DNA of 64,000 bases from Coprococcus comes ATCC 27758 (GCF_025149785.1 NZ_CP102277.1:2418001-2482000); one strand, 5' to 3'. Positions 50,943-60,440 are shown, counted from the stretch's first letter. The notes: a model not told the origin generated them from the sequence alone. Numbers and translations are program-made.

Positions 50943-51161
50943 TTACAGCTGAATCTGGCAATCCGGCTCTACCTTCTTGCATACATCAACGACTTCCTGC
51001 ATGATCTCATCAAATCTTGCATCATCTGCATCAATCGTAAGCTTCTGCATCATAAAACTTACCGTTGCATCATTTACACCATCAATTTTTTTGATTGCAT
51101 CTTCCATTTTTGCTGCACAGTTTGCGCAATCAAGGTCTACCATTTTAAATTTTTTCTTCAT
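50943..51161 (-). CDS. Stand-alone heavy-metal-associated (HMA) domain protein
   Basis: This 72-residue ferredoxin-like HMA protein has the metal-binding motif DCANCAAKMEDAIK (CxxC with a preceding Asp). The Asp next to the CxxC is typical of Zn/Cd-type HMA domains, matching the ATPase 33 bases downstream. It probably replaces the fused N-terminal domain and delivers or senses the metal. It is the first gene of the metal-export operon. Confidence 0.93.
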   Translation of the reverse strand: MKKKFKMVDLDCANCAAKMEDAIKKIDGVNDATVSFMMQKLTIDADDARFDEIMQEVVDVCKKVEPDCQIQL

Positions 51162-51193
51162 CTTTCTTTCCTCCTGAAAAATTTTCTCTCACT

Positions 51194-51250
51194 GAACATA
51201 TGAGCAACTGTTCATATGTTCATAATAACTCTGTAATAGAAATCCGTCAA
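51194..51250 (-). promoter_or_regulatory. Promoter with ArsR/SmtB-type operator for the metal-export operon
   Basis: On the minus strand TTGACG, 17 bases and TATTAT (51222-51250) form the promoter. Immediately downstream, overlapping the start point, lies a 28-base palindrome (51194-51221) with core ATATGAACAGTTGCTCATAT, the form of CadC/SmtB/CzrA operators. No ArsR-family gene is in the window. Confidence 0.8.
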
Positions 51251-51366
51251 GCAGTTTAGATAACATTTTTTATTTTCTACAATTTCAAAAGAATATACCT
51301 CTCCAGAACGTATTCCCTTTTATTTATCAGAACGCTCTATCAGAATTTTCTGACAGAAAAACAAAA

Positions 51367-51396
51367 AGAAGAACCCGGAATATCCCAGATTCTTCT
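51367..51396 (-). terminator. Terminator of the TetR gene at 51416
   Basis: AGAAGAACCCGG pairs with CCCAGATTCTTCT and is followed by TTTTTG on the minus strand. Confidence 0.75.
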
Positions 51397-51415
51397 CAAA
51401 TTTATATTTTGTTCT

Positions 51416-51979
51416 TTACTTTTCAAGCAGCTCCAAAATAGGATGCGACATCAGGAACAGATAATACTCCATCGCTTCATCCGCCGACAGATGAATATCC
51501 CGGCTGGTCAGCCAGTATTTGAGTCCGGTTACAACGGTAATCGTATGGAACTCCAGAAAAATCTTTTTGTCTTTTATTCCCTGAAGCTTCTCAAGCTTGA
51601 TCTTATGTCTGCCCACCATCTCTTCGATCAGCTGACGGATCTTCTTTTCAAGAATTTCCTCAAACCCATTCTGACCGGTCGCTTCAAATGCTTTCTGATA
51701 ATAAATCCGGTCTTTCTCCATCTTTCGGAACAACAGATAAATGGCTTCTCTTTCCATCCCGTCTTCGGTCATCTCACGGATATGCTGAAAAACCTCCGTC
51801 TCCAGAAGCCATTCCATCACTTCATACTTATCCTGAAAGTAATTATAAAAAGTCGGTCTAATGACTCCCGCCTGATCTGTGATCATTTTAATCGTTATCT
51901 TATCAAAAGATCCTTTTATCAGTAGTTCCTTAAAGCTTTCCGCAAGCAGGATTTTTGTTAATTCTCTTTTTCTTTCCAT
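51416..51979 (-). CDS. TetR/AcrR-family regulator (DhaS-like C-terminal domain)
   Basis: This 187-residue regulator has a TetR helix-turn-helix (LAESFKELLIKGSFDKITIK, MITDQAGVIRPTFYNYFQDK). The C-terminal domain resembles the TetR_C_8 type. It lies 88 bases after the radical SAM gene on the same strand and upstream of the metal-export promoter. It might regulate the radical SAM gene; this is not shown by the sequence. Confidence 0.88.
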   Translation of the reverse strand: MERKRELTKILLAESFKELLIKGSFDKITIKMITDQAGVIRPTFYNYFQDKYEVMEWLLETEVFQHIREMTEDGMEREAIYLLFRKMEKDRIYYQKAFEATGQNGFEEILEKKIRQLIEEMVGRHKIKLEKLQGIKDKKIFLEFHTITVVTGLKYWLTSRDIHLSADEAMEYYLFLMSHPILELLEK

Positions 51980-52067
51980 GTGTTGTCCTCTTTTTCCTGC
52001 CCATTTCTCTTGACGAATATTCTATCACAAACAAAACACTTTTTCAAACCGCTTTTTTTCTGTTTTT

Positions 52068-53477
52068 TTACTGCTTTTCCACGCGTTTTTTGTAATTTGT
52101 GTAACCCTTCTGCTGATGCGGATGCTCTTTCCATAGTTGATCTGCCGTTTTTTTCCACTCACAGGCATAAGCTTTGCACTTACTGCACAAATGTTCCGCA
52201 CTTTCCGGTGACTGCAGATCGGTCGATTTTGCACCGGTCTCTTTGATCATTTCCTGAAGAATCTCCGGATTTTCAAGCATCGGGCAAGGACGCAAATGAT
52301 TGCTATTAAAAGGCTGCCGGTCTCTGTATGCCATAAAGAGTGGCTGTTTCAGAGCTTCCAGCAGAGTGACTTCCCGAATATTTGCAGAAGAGTAGTGAAT
52401 AAATACACATGGTTCTACATCTCCATTCGCATTGATATGGCAGTAGTTTCTTCCACCTGCGATACAGCCTCCGACAAATTCTCCGTCATTCTGGAAATCC
52501 ATTGCATAAATCGGCTTTCCACCTGTTGCACCGCGGATTTCTCTTACCCGGTGATACATATATTCTCTCTGTTCCTTTGTCGGGAGCAGATCCGGTGCTG
52601 CATCATTTCCAACCGGCATATAATGGAAATACCAGGTGAAACGACATCCCTTTCCGATGATCATATCCAGGAATTCATCCGATGTAACCGTTTCAATGTT
52701 CTTTCTGGTATAACAGATTGACGTACCGAAGATCAGTCCATATTTCTTTAACCGATCCATAGCTGCCATAACCTTGTCGAATACACCCTCTCCACGGCGC
52801 ATGTCATTGACCTCTTCAAATCCTTCCAGACTAATTGAAAGGGACAGGTTGCCGACTCTTCTCATCTCTTCGCAAAATTCATCATCCACCAGTGTTCCAT
52901 TTGTAAATGCATGGAATTCGCAGTCATAATGCTTTTCACAAAGTCTGATAATATCTTTTTTTCTTACTAACGGTTCCCCGCCTGTATACATATAGAAATA
53001 AATCCCCAGTTCTTTTCCCTGCGTAATGATGCTGTCCATCTCTTCATATGTAAGATTCAGTTTATGCCCATATTCTGCCGCCCAGCATCCGGTACAATGA
53101 AGATTACATGCACTTGTCGGATCCATCAGGATCAGCCACGGAATATTGCACTGATGTACCTCTCTCATACTGCGGATTGTCTTCGTTCCATGGAACGCCG
53201 CTTCAAATCCAAGGTTTAATGCTGTCTGTTTAATAACATGCGGGTCAATTTCATCTAATGCACGATTCACATAACTCATCCACTTCGAATCCGGATCCTG
53301 TATCATCTTTCTTGCGCCTTCATAGGAGCTCTTCTGGAAATTGTCTCCCATGAAACGCTCGGTCAGATCAACAAGATCAAGCAGACCTTTTTCTCTGTCT
53401 TTATCCATTTTTCGCATTGCCAAATCAATTGCTCCGCCAAATGCTGCCCTTGCTGCTTTATGTGTCAATTCGCCCAT
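52068..53477 (-). CDS. Radical SAM protein with N-terminal helical domain and Cys-rich tail
   Basis: This is a 469-residue radical SAM enzyme. About 110 helical residues precede the core, which holds the cluster motif CNLHCTGC (Cys 124, 128, 131) and GGEP near 168. The C-terminal region has further cysteines (GGCIAGGRNYCHIN, GDVEPCVF, RPCPMLENP, CSKCKAYACEW), a SPASM-like arrangement for auxiliary clusters. The substrate is unknown. AGGAGG precedes the ATG. An IS110 element begins only about 50 bases upstream, so its native promoter may have been displaced. Confidence 0.9.
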   Translation of the reverse strand: MGELTHKAARAAFGGAIDLAMRKMDKDREKGLLDLVDLTERFMGDNFQKSSYEGARKMIQDPDSKWMSYVNRALDEIDPHVIKQTALNLGFEAAFHGTKTIRSMREVHQCNIPWLILMDPTSACNLHCTGCWAAEYGHKLNLTYEEMDSIITQGKELGIYFYMYTGGEPLVRKKDIIRLCEKHYDCEFHAFTNGTLVDDEFCEEMRRVGNLSLSISLEGFEEVNDMRRGEGVFDKVMAAMDRLKKYGLIFGTSICYTRKNIETVTSDEFLDMIIGKGCRFTWYFHYMPVGNDAAPDLLPTKEQREYMYHRVREIRGATGGKPIYAMDFQNDGEFVGGCIAGGRNYCHINANGDVEPCVFIHYSSANIREVTLLEALKQPLFMAYRDRQPFNSNHLRPCPMLENPEILQEMIKETGAKSTDLQSPESAEHLCSKCKAYACEWKKTADQLWKEHPHQQKGYTNYKKRVEKQ

Positions 53478-53559
53478 ACTCTTTTCCTCCTGCTACTACA
53501 ATATATTTATGGTTAATATCCCTTACAGCCAGTAAGGAATTATCCATCTTGTTGCTTAA

Positions 53560-53720
53560 GCTGTTAGAATGAGTGGAGCAATAGGTCTGGCCTCCTTCTC
53601 TCAGGACTTTACGTCCGTAAAATAGTCAGCCAACCAGCCACTCTTTCGCAGCATTCGTTTTATGCAGGTTGAACCTTGATACGTTCGTGTGAAACACCCA
53701 GTAGATTGAATAGGCAATGA
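53560..53720 (+). ncRNA. Candidate bridge RNA in the IS110 left end
   Basis: The stretch folds into consecutive stem-loops: GAATGAGTGG (53567-53576) with CCACT...CATTC (53638-53656), enclosing GGTCTGGC/GCCAACC and the small hairpin GGAC/GTCC (53604-53616). Then AGGTT/AACCT and GTGT/ACAC (53687-53697) follow. IS110-group elements are known to express a bridge RNA from this position whose two internal loops pair with target and donor DNA. Loop assignment is not possible here. Confidence 0.6.
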
Positions 53721-53768
53721 GAAAACTGGTATTGACCATTACTAATACATTACAAAGGAGTATCTGTT

Positions 53769-54986
53769 ATGAACGCTGTTGGTATTGATGTTTCCAAAGG
53801 AAAAAGCACTGTCACTATCCGAAAACCAGGAGATGTGGTTCTTATGTCCCCCTGCGATATCCCTCACACCCAGTCTGCCATAAACGACCTGATCAAACAG
53901 ATCAAAAGCCTTGAAGGCGAAACCAAAGTCTGCATGGAGCATACCGGCAGATACTATGAACCGGTTGCCACATGGCTTTCTGATGCCGGTATCTTTGTCA
54001 GTGCCGTAAATCCTATCCTGATCAGAGATTTCGGTGATGATTCCCTCCGCACACCCAAGACAGATAAGGCAGATTCTAAAAAAATCGCACGTTATACTCT
54101 TGACCGTTGGGCTAAACTGAAGCAATATGGAATCATGGATAAAACACGTAACCAACTAAAAACTATGAACCGACAATTTGGATTCTATATGGCTCAGAAA
54201 ACTGCAATGAAAAACAATCTCATTGCGCTGATCGACCAGACTTATCCGGGAGCCAATGATTTCTTTGACAGTCCTGCCCGCAATGACGGCAGCCAAAAAT
54301 GGGTAGATTTCATTCATACCTACTGGCATGTCGATTGCGTCCGCTCCAAGTCATTAAATGCCTTTACGGAGCATTACCAGAATTGGTGCAAACGTAAAAA
54401 CTATAACTTCAGTGCAGAGAAAGCAGCGAAAATTTATCAAATTTCCTCTGACCTGATTGCCGTATTTCCAAAGAATGACATCACAAAAATGTTGATATGG
54501 CAGGCAGTAGCATTACTAAACACTGCTTCGAAAACAGTAGAATCGCTCCGTTCAAAAATGAATGAGCTTGCATCCACGCTTCCGGAATATCCGGTTGTTA
54601 TGGATATGAACGGTGTAGGGGCAACCCTTGGTCCGCAGCTTATCGCTGAGATTGGGGATGTTTCCCGTTTTACACACCGGGAAGCCCTTACTGCTTTTGC
54701 AGGTGTTGATCCCGGTAAAAATGATTCTGGAAAGCACATACAGAACAGTGTGCGAACCTCTAAAAAGGGGTCTCCCTACCTGCGTAAAACTCTTTTTCAG
54801 ATCATGGACAGTCTTATCAAACGATCTCCAGTGGATGATCCTGTTTATGCCTTTATGGATAAAAAACGATCCGAAGGCAAACCTTATTATGTTTATATGA
54901 CTGCCGGGGCAAACAAATTTCTCCGGATTTATTACGGTCGGGTAAGAGAATATCTATCCAACTTGTCGAATAATGAAACTATTTAA
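53769..54986 (+). CDS. IS110-family transposase (bridge-RNA-guided recombinase)
   Basis: This 405-residue DEDD recombinase has the N-terminal RuvC-like domain with GIDVSKGK (first Asp), CMEHTGRYYEP (Glu) and DKADSKKIARYT (Asp pair). A coiled-coil linker and the C-terminal Tnp_20 domain (MNGVGATLGPQL, LTAFAGVDPG, SVRTSKKGSPYLRK) that carries the catalytic Ser follow. AAAGGAG precedes the ATG. The frame is intact, so the element may be active. Confidence 0.95.
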   Translation: MNAVGIDVSKGKSTVTIRKPGDVVLMSPCDIPHTQSAINDLIKQIKSLEGETKVCMEHTGRYYEPVATWLSDAGIFVSAVNPILIRDFGDDSLRTPKTDKADSKKIARYTLDRWAKLKQYGIMDKTRNQLKTMNRQFGFYMAQKTAMKNNLIALIDQTYPGANDFFDSPARNDGSQKWVDFIHTYWHVDCVRSKSLNAFTEHYQNWCKRKNYNFSAEKAAKIYQISSDLIAVFPKNDITKMLIWQAVALLNTASKTVESLRSKMNELASTLPEYPVVMDMNGVGATLGPQLIAEIGDVSRFTHREALTAFAGVDPGKNDSGKHIQNSVRTSKKGSPYLRKTLFQIMDSLIKRSPVDDPVYAFMDKKRSEGKPYYVYMTAGANKFLRIYYGRVREYLSNLSNNETI

Positions 54987-55110
54987 TATCACTTTTTAAC
55001 TTCTACCAGACTAGCGCATCGCGGTGGTCTTATTTTCGTGTCTTACGTTCAACCTGTATAAATTTTCAAAGTTCATTAATTTCTGCTTGACTTTTTATTT
55101 GCAGACTATT

Positions 55111-55701
55111 TTAAAATAAAAAATGCGTAACCACCATATCTGCCCCGGCGATCAGGAATAATATCCCACCGATCCAGTAAGCTTTGCAGTTATATTCACA
55201 GCCCAATCTATATCCGACCTCCACACCAAGAAAGCACTGAATGATCGTAACCGGAAGCAATACCATTCCCTGTTCCAGGATCTCCACACTCCAGAATCCG
55301 ATACCCATTCCGGCAAAATACGCATCTACGCTGGTAAGTACTGCCAGTTTTCTAAGCCGTTTCCAGTTTATTTCATCGTTTCTCCGCTCAAAGATCTGCT
55401 TATTATTTCTTGATTTACAGATCATATAAATGCCAAGTCCGATAAATATCAGCACCGACAAAAGCTCCCATCCACTTGCTGCTGTTGAAATCGTCTCATT
55501 CATTTTTCTGTCCGGCTTCAGAATATCTGCAACAACATTTCCCAGGATCAGTGCAAAGAGCTGCATTCCTCCAAAAATCAGACTGGATAAAAGTGTGTCT
55601 TTTCCATGCTTCCTCGAAAATCCTGCTCCAACACAGATATGTACAACAAATACATCAAATGAAAGCCCGATTGAAATTAAAAGGATTTCAATAATACCCA
55701 T
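55111..55701 (-). CDS. mntP: MntP/YtaF-family manganese efflux pump
   Basis: This 196-residue protein has six predicted helices in two repeats. Each repeat carries acidic membrane residues: GLSFDVFVVHICVG in helix 1 and TSVDAYFAGMGIGF in helix 4, as in MntP. A charged loop (CKSRNNKQIFERRNDE) joins the halves. It probably exports Mn(II). A yybP-ykoY Mn riboswitch was looked for upstream and not found. AGGAGGAGG precedes the ATG. Confidence 0.85.
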   Translation of the reverse strand: MGIIEILLISIGLSFDVFVVHICVGAGFSRKHGKDTLLSSLIFGGMQLFALILGNVVADILKPDRKMNETISTAASGWELLSVLIFIGLGIYMICKSRNNKQIFERRNDEINWKRLRKLAVLTSVDAYFAGMGIGFWSVEILEQGMVLLPVTIIQCFLGVEVGYRLGCEYNCKAYWIGGILFLIAGADMVVTHFLF

Positions 55702-55892
55702 AGATTCGCCTCCTCCTGCTGGCTGTTACATATATATTATGTAATCCCTTACTAAATAATAAATCTTCAGATTATCGGTTCTGTTTATTTTTTAACGACA
55801 TTTTTCCACATTTGTCGCATATCTGTTTATTTTTTCAACAGATTATTCTTCCGGAATCTTTTTTATACAATAGAAAGCTCCATTTTCTGTTA

Positions 55893-55939
55893 AAAATAAA
55901 AAATTCCCGCAAAGGTAGATCTTCTACCTCTGCAGGAAC
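55893..55939 (-). terminator. Terminator of the AICAR formyltransferase gene
   Basis: TTCCCGCAAAGGTAGA pairs with TCTACCTCTGCAGGAA, followed by TTTTTTA on the minus strand. Confidence 0.85.
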
Positions 55940-55956
55940 TTTGCTTCTTTATTATC

Positions 55957-57135
55957 TTAGTGATGGAATAAACGGATTCCGGTAAATGCCATCGCCATGT
56001 TGTATTTGTTGCAGGTATCGATTACATTGTCATCACGGATTGATCCACCCGGTTCTGCAATATATGTAACACCGCTCTTATGTGCACGTTCGATGTTATC
56101 TCCAAACGGAAAGAATGCGTCTGATCCAAGTGCCACACCCGTCAGCTTATCAAGCCATGCTCTCTTTTCTTCTCTGGTAAATACTTCCGGTTTTTCAGTG
56201 AAAATATTTTCCCAGGTTCCGTCAGCCAGTACGTCCATATATTCTTCACCAATATACAGATCAATTGCATTATCTCGGTCTGCACGCTTGATTCCTTCTT
56301 TAAATGGAAGAGCAAGTACTTTCGGGCATTGTCTCAGCCACCAGTTATCTGCCTTCTGTCCTGCAAGACGGGTACAGTGGATACGGGACTGCTGTCCGGC
56401 TCCGATTCCGATTGCCTGTCCGTCTTTTACATAGCATACAGAATTTGACTGTGTATATTTTAAAGTAATCATGGAAATTGCAAGATCTCTCTTTGCGTGA
56501 TCCGGAATTTCTTTGTTCTCAGTCACTATATTTGAGAAGAAATCATCATCGATCTTCAGTTCATTTCTTCCCTGCTCAAAGGTAATACCAAATACATCCT
56601 TGTGTTCTGTAGGTGCCGGAACATAATTCGGATCGATCTGGATCACATTGTAATTACCTTTCTTTTTCTGTGCAAGAATCTCCAGTGCTTCCGGTTCATA
56701 TCCAGGTGCGATCACTCCATCCGACACTTCTCTCTTGATCAGTCTTGCCGTATCAACATCGCAGACATCAGAAAGCGCAATAAAATCACCGAATGAAGAC
56801 ATACGGTCTGCGCCTCTTGCACGTGCATAAGCACTTGCAAGCGGAGAAAGTTCTCCAAGGTCATCTACCCAGTAAATTTTTGCAAGAGTTTCATCCAGTG
56901 GCAGTCCGACTGCAGCACCTGCCGGTGACACATGCTTAAAGGAAGTTGCTGCCGGAAGTCCGGTTGCTTTTTTTAATTCCGATACCAGCTGCCATCCGTT
57001 AAATGCATCCAGAAAGTTGATATATCCCGGACGGCCCATCAGAACTTTGATCGGGAGATCACTTCCGTCTTTCATATAGATACGTGACGGCTTCTGATTT
57101 GGGTTACATCCATATTTGAGTTCTAATTCATTCAT
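55957..57135 (-). CDS. Stand-alone AICAR formyltransferase (PurH C-terminal-domain type)
   Basis: This 392-residue enzyme formylates AICAR to FAICAR with 10-formyl-tetrahydrofolate, the ninth step of purine synthesis. It matches only the transformylase half of bifunctional Pur[42 protein letters not shown] and [15 protein letters not shown]. The cyclohydrolase half is missing and is supplied by the purO gene 29 bases upstream in the same operon. Confidence 0.95.
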   Translation of the reverse strand: MNELELKYGCNPNQKPSRIYMKDGSDLPIKVLMGRPGYINFLDAFNGWQLVSELKKATGLPAATSFKHVSPAGAAVGLPLDETLAKIYWVDDLGELSPLASAYARARGADRMSSFGDFIALSDVCDVDTARLIKREVSDGVIAPGYEPEALEILAQKKKGNYNVIQIDPNYVPAPTEHKDVFGITFEQGRNELKIDDDFFSNIVTENKEIPDHAKRDLAISMITLKYTQSNSVCYVKDGQAIGIGAGQQSRIHCTRLAGQKADNWWLRQCPKVLALPFKEGIKRADRDNAIDLYIGEEYMDVLADGTWENIFTEKPEVFTREEKRAWLDKLTGVALGSDAFFPFGDNIERAHKSGVTYIAEPGGSIRDDNVIDTCNKYNMAMAFTGIRLFHH

Positions 57136-57164
57136 GATTCCTGCTCCTTCTTCACCTTTGTATA

Positions 57165-57878
57165 CTATTTATTCTTATTGATGATCTTGCTTTCGTATGT
57201 TCCTGTCTCAATATCAATATATCTTACAAACAGAGATACTTTATTATCTGCATTCAGACTGTTCCAGAGTGTATCTGCAAATGTGTCCATATCATCCGGA
57301 ATTGCAACAAGCTTTGGTTCTCCTTCAAAACTCGGAAGCGGATTTCCATCACACTTGTATGTGTGGATAAAATGTCCTTCTCCGGCTACCGGATTCTCAT
57401 ATGCAAAGGTGTAACGGTTGCATGCATCCGGATTTCCGTTATTGCTCTTCAAAATGGACATTGCATAGTTATATTTTCCGTTCTCAATGTGCATGATACC
57501 GGAAATACGTGGTGTGTAGTTTGGTCCATCCGGTTCAAATTCACGGCTTCGAAGGGACTGTTCAAACGTCATCTGTCTGTCCATACCTTCATAAATTGTA
57601 TCAGTCTGATCTCCGTTTGTAACGATCGTCTTATTGCCGAGTACACGCACCGGTGCGTAGATAATTAAGCTTGGGTCTGTCAGCTTTGACTCGTCAAATG
57701 CCTGTGTGCGGATTCCTTCTCCCTCTTCTACAAAGACACGATTACGGCTGTTCTCACTTCTTCCCATGATAAAATAAGCTGTTACCGCTTTGCTTCCGTC
57801 GGCAGACTTTCCGATGATGATCCCTCTTCCGGGATAAGAATTGCTCTGCAGTTCTTTTTCAATAGATAACATTTCCAT
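57165..57878 (-). CDS. purO: IMP cyclohydrolase, PurO type
   Basis: This 237-residue IMP cyclohydrolase of the PurO fold (known first from archaea) closes FAICAR to IMP. Recognisable parts are [14 protein letters not shown] near the N-terminus, the [15 protein letters not shown] segment and the [14 protein letters not shown] region. GGAG precedes the ATG. It forms a two-gene operon with the stand-alone AICAR formyltransferase, so the last two purine steps use separate proteins instead of PurH. Confidence 0.94.
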   Translation of the reverse strand: MEMLSIEKELQSNSYPGRGIIIGKSADGSKAVTAYFIMGRSENSRNRVFVEEGEGIRTQAFDESKLTDPSLIIYAPVRVLGNKTIVTNGDQTDTIYEGMDRQMTFEQSLRSREFEPDGPNYTPRISGIMHIENGKYNYAMSILKSNNGNPDACNRYTFAYENPVAGEGHFIHTYKCDGNPLPSFEGEPKLVAIPDDMDTFADTLWNSLNADNKVSLFVRYIDIETGTYESKIINKNK

Positions 57879-58091
57879 GCTTCAATCTCCTTTTATAACT
57901 TGTACTTATGTTTGCACATTCATTTATCACTATTTATTATAACTCATAATACCACTATATTTCCAGTCTTTCTGTAAATTTTTTTCAAGTTCTTTTAAAA
58001 CATCATTTTCAAGACCACTGTTCCATGGTAAAATGTTAGTAAAATAACAATTCAAATTTGGGGATTATTTACAAAAGAGAGGTTTTACTTC

Positions 58092-58838
58092 ATGAGTAGA
58101 AACAGAAAAATGGATTTTGCAGCCGGGATACAGGACGGCATTCCCATCTGTCTCGGTTATATTGCGGTATCATTTACCTTTGGTATCATGGCAAAAAATG
58201 CAGGACTTTCCACTTGGGAAGCTGTTCTGATTTCCCTTACAAACCTGACCAGCGCCGGGCAATTTGCTGGTCTGTCACTGATTACGGCATCCGCATCCTA
58301 TTTTGAAATGGCATTCACCCAGCTCATCATCAATCTCAGATATTCGCTGATGTCCTGTGCCCTTTCACAGAAAATTGATAACCACTATCCTTTTTTCCAC
58401 CGTTTTCTTATCGCATACGGTGTAACGGATGAAGTCTTCGGCGTATCCGTATCCCGCCCCGGAAGGATTACTCCATGGTATTCTTACGGTGTGATGGCAC
58501 TTGCCGCACCTGGCTGGACACTTGGCACTTTCCTCGGAGTAGTATCAGGAAATATCCTGCCTGACCGAATCGTCAGCGCACTGAGCGTTGCATTATATGG
58601 AATGTTTATCGCAATCATTATTCCTCCGGCACGTGATAACAAGATCATCGGAACCATTGTCGTGATTTCCATGGCAGCAAGCTTCCTTTTCACAAAAGCT
58701 CCTGTGCTATGCCAGATTTCTTCTGGCTTCCGAATCATTATCCTTACGATTCTGATTGCCGGAATCGCAGCGTATTTCTTCCCTGTAAAAGAAGAAACAA
58801 ATCCAGAAGATAAGGAGGATTCTTCCGTTGAAGCATAA
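58092..58838 (+). CDS. azlC: Branched-chain amino-acid exporter, large subunit AzlC
   Basis: AzlC is a 248-residue membrane protein with about seven or eight helices. The family motif is in MDFAAGIQDGIPICLGYIAVSFTFG and in LINLRYSLMSCAL. AzlC with AzlD exports branched-chain amino acids and related analogues. AGAGAGG precedes the ATG. Its 3' end overlaps azlD by 11 bases. Confidence 0.95.
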   Translation: MSRNRKMDFAAGIQDGIPICLGYIAVSFTFGIMAKNAGLSTWEAVLISLTNLTSAGQFAGLSLITASASYFEMAFTQLIINLRYSLMSCALSQKIDNHYPFFHRFLIAYGVTDEVFGVSVSRPGRITPWYSYGVMALAAPGWTLGTFLGVVSGNILPDRIVSALSVALYGMFIAIIIPPARDNKIIGTIVVISMAASFLFTKAPVLCQISSGFRIIILTILIAGIAAYFFPVKEETNPEDKEDSSVEA

Positions 58839-59139
58839 TCTATATATGTATATCTTTGTCATGGCAGCCGTCACCTATCTGATCCGTATGCTGCCACTGA
58901 CGCTGATCAGGAAAGAGATCAAAAATACTTTTATAAAATCTTTTTTATATTATGTACCTTATGTAACTCTGGCTGTTATGACCTTTCCGGCCATTCTGAC
59001 AGCCACCGCCAATATCTGGTCTGCCGCCATTGGTTTTGCAATCGCACTGATCCTTGCATGGAACAGAAAAAGTCTGATCTGTGTTTCCCTGTTTTCATGT
59101 GCCGGCGTATTCCTGGTTGAATTATTAACCGGACTGTAG
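58828..59139 (+). CDS. azlD: Branched-chain amino-acid exporter, small subunit AzlD
   Basis: AzlD is a 103-residue partner of AzlC with four helices. The motif TYLIRMLPLTLIRK is typical. It starts at TTG 58828 behind AAGGAGG, inside the end of azlC, which suggests translational coupling. The next gene, a sensor kinase, begins 38 bases later with its own AAAGGAGG. Confidence 0.92.
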   Translation: MKHNLYMYIFVMAAVTYLIRMLPLTLIRKEIKNTFIKSFLYYVPYVTLAVMTFPAILTATANIWSAAIGFAIALILAWNRKSLICVSLFSCAGVFLVELLTGL

Positions 59140-59177
59140 ACTGTAAGAGAGATGATCTGAATAAAGGAGGCTTTCTT

Positions 59178-60440
59178 ATGTGGACCAAAAGTTTTTCACG
59201 TTATACCCGCATTTTGCTGGTCAGTGCTGCTGTTATCATTGGCGCCCAGATCAGCATCTCACTTTTCGAAAGCGATTTTCGTGTTTCCATCGGAATTTTT
59301 GGCATTTTCATGTCTCTGATCCTTTTTGGAAAATATCCGATTCTTCCGGTTACGGTGATAAGTGCCCTCTGTGTTTTCTTTTCCCGTACGCTGATGCACT
59401 GGCTTCGCTTTGGCAGCTGGAATCCACAGAGCTATTTTCCGGAAATGTTTTTCTATCTGGTCTACGGAATCCTTTTTTTTCACTACTGCCGTAAAAATGA
59501 CTATGAACTTTCGATGTATTCTCTGCCCTGGATGTTTCTTTTTGACTATCTGGCAAATATAACAGAACTGCTGACCCGTATGGATATAGACGCTTTTTCT
59601 TTTCAGTCCCAGGCAGGTGTCCTTCTGGTTGCGCTTCTGCGTACTGCACTTGCGGGTCTTTTCCTGTTCTGTCTCAGCCATTACAAGTTCAGTCTCCTGA
59701 GTGCTGAACATGCACGGAGATACCAGAACCTTCTTCTTTTGATTTCTGAGCTTAACGGCGAAGTTGTTCTGATGCAGAAAGGTACACGTATGATAGAGGA
59801 CACCATGAGCACCGCATACCGGCTTTACCACGATATGAGTGAACGGAATATAGACGAATCCCTCACCCGCACCGCACTTCAGATTGCACGTGATGTCCAC
59901 GAGATCAAAAAAGACTACAATCTAATCGTAAGAGGACTTTCCTCTTCAATGGAATTAAATTCTGAAAATGATGGAATGAGCCTGGATGATATCCTCACCA
60001 TTCTGAAAAGCAGCCTGGATGCATCCCTTCCAAAAGGGAAACGACTTTTTTTTAATATACAACTGGAGGAAAATCTATATACACAGAACCATTATCTTCT
60101 GCTCTCAATCTTCCGCAATCTTTTCAACAATGCGATTGAAGCAGCAGACGGAAATTCGGTCGAGCTTTCTGTCCGTCAATCCTCCACGGATTCTTCTTAT
60201 GTTATTGAAGTTGAAGATCATGGACCCGGAATTGATCCTGAGGATATGGAACAAATTTTTGAACCGGGTTTTTCCACAAAGATCAATTACGAAACCGGCG
60301 AGGTCAATCGGGGACTTGGACTTAGCCTGGTAAAGGATTTTATCGAACTCCGTCTGGGCGGAACCATCCAGGTAGCTTCCGTTCCCGGAAAAACAGTTTT
60401 CACACTTACTATACCAAAAGAGAAATGGAGCGGTTTATAA
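59178..60440 (+). CDS. Membrane sensor histidine kinase, GlnK (YcbA)-like, GHKL type
   Basis: This is a 420-residue kinase. About six N-terminal helices (residues 10-175) form a membrane sensor without a large outer domain. A dimerisation helix follows with the probable phospho-His in VHEIKKDYNLIVRGLSS. The ATPase domain has NLFNNAIEAADG, EDHGPGIDPEDMEQIF and GLGLSLVKDFIELR. Its stop codon directly abuts the response-regulator start. Domain layout and the partner regulator match the glutamine-sensing GlnK-GlnL system of Bacillus. Confidence 0.88.
   Translation: MWTKSFSRYTRILLVSAAVIIGAQISISLFESDFRVSIGIFGIFMSLILFGKYPILPVTVISALCVFFSRTLMHWLRFGSWNPQSYFPEMFFYLVYGILFFHYCRKNDYELSMYSLPWMFLFDYLANITELLTRMDIDAFSFQSQAGVLLVALLRTALAGLFLFCLSHYKFSLLSAEHARRYQNLLLLISELNGEVVLMQKGTRMIEDTMSTAYRLYHDMSERNIDESLTRTALQIARDVHEIKKDYNLIVRGLSSSMELNSENDGMSLDDILTILKSSLDASLPKGKRLFFNIQLEENLYTQNHYLLLSIFRNLFNNAIEAADGNSVELSVRQSSTDSSYVIEVEDHGPGIDPEDMEQIFEPGFSTKINYETGEVNRGLGLSLVKDFIELRLGGTIQVASVPGKTVFTLTIPKEKWSGL

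Larger units (their letters stand above)
53530..55060 (+). mobile_element. IS110-family insertion sequence
   Basis: One intact transposase gene is flanked by a left non-coding end of about 240 bases and a short right end of about 75 bases. This is the layout of the IS110 group, which lacks terminal inverted repeats. Exact ends and the target core cannot be fixed without an empty-site comparison. The right end holds a hairpin near AGACTAGCG...GGTGGTCT. It separates the radical SAM gene from the MntP-like gene. Confidence 0.8.

Noticed and set aside
53521-53537. CCTTAC/GTAAGG palindrome as terminal inverted repeat of the IS
   Set aside because: IS110-group elements do not have terminal inverted repeats, and no matching copy exists at the right end.
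55702-55956. yybP-ykoY manganese riboswitch upstream of the MntP-like gene
   Set aside because: The GGGGAGUA-type core motif of that riboswitch is not present.
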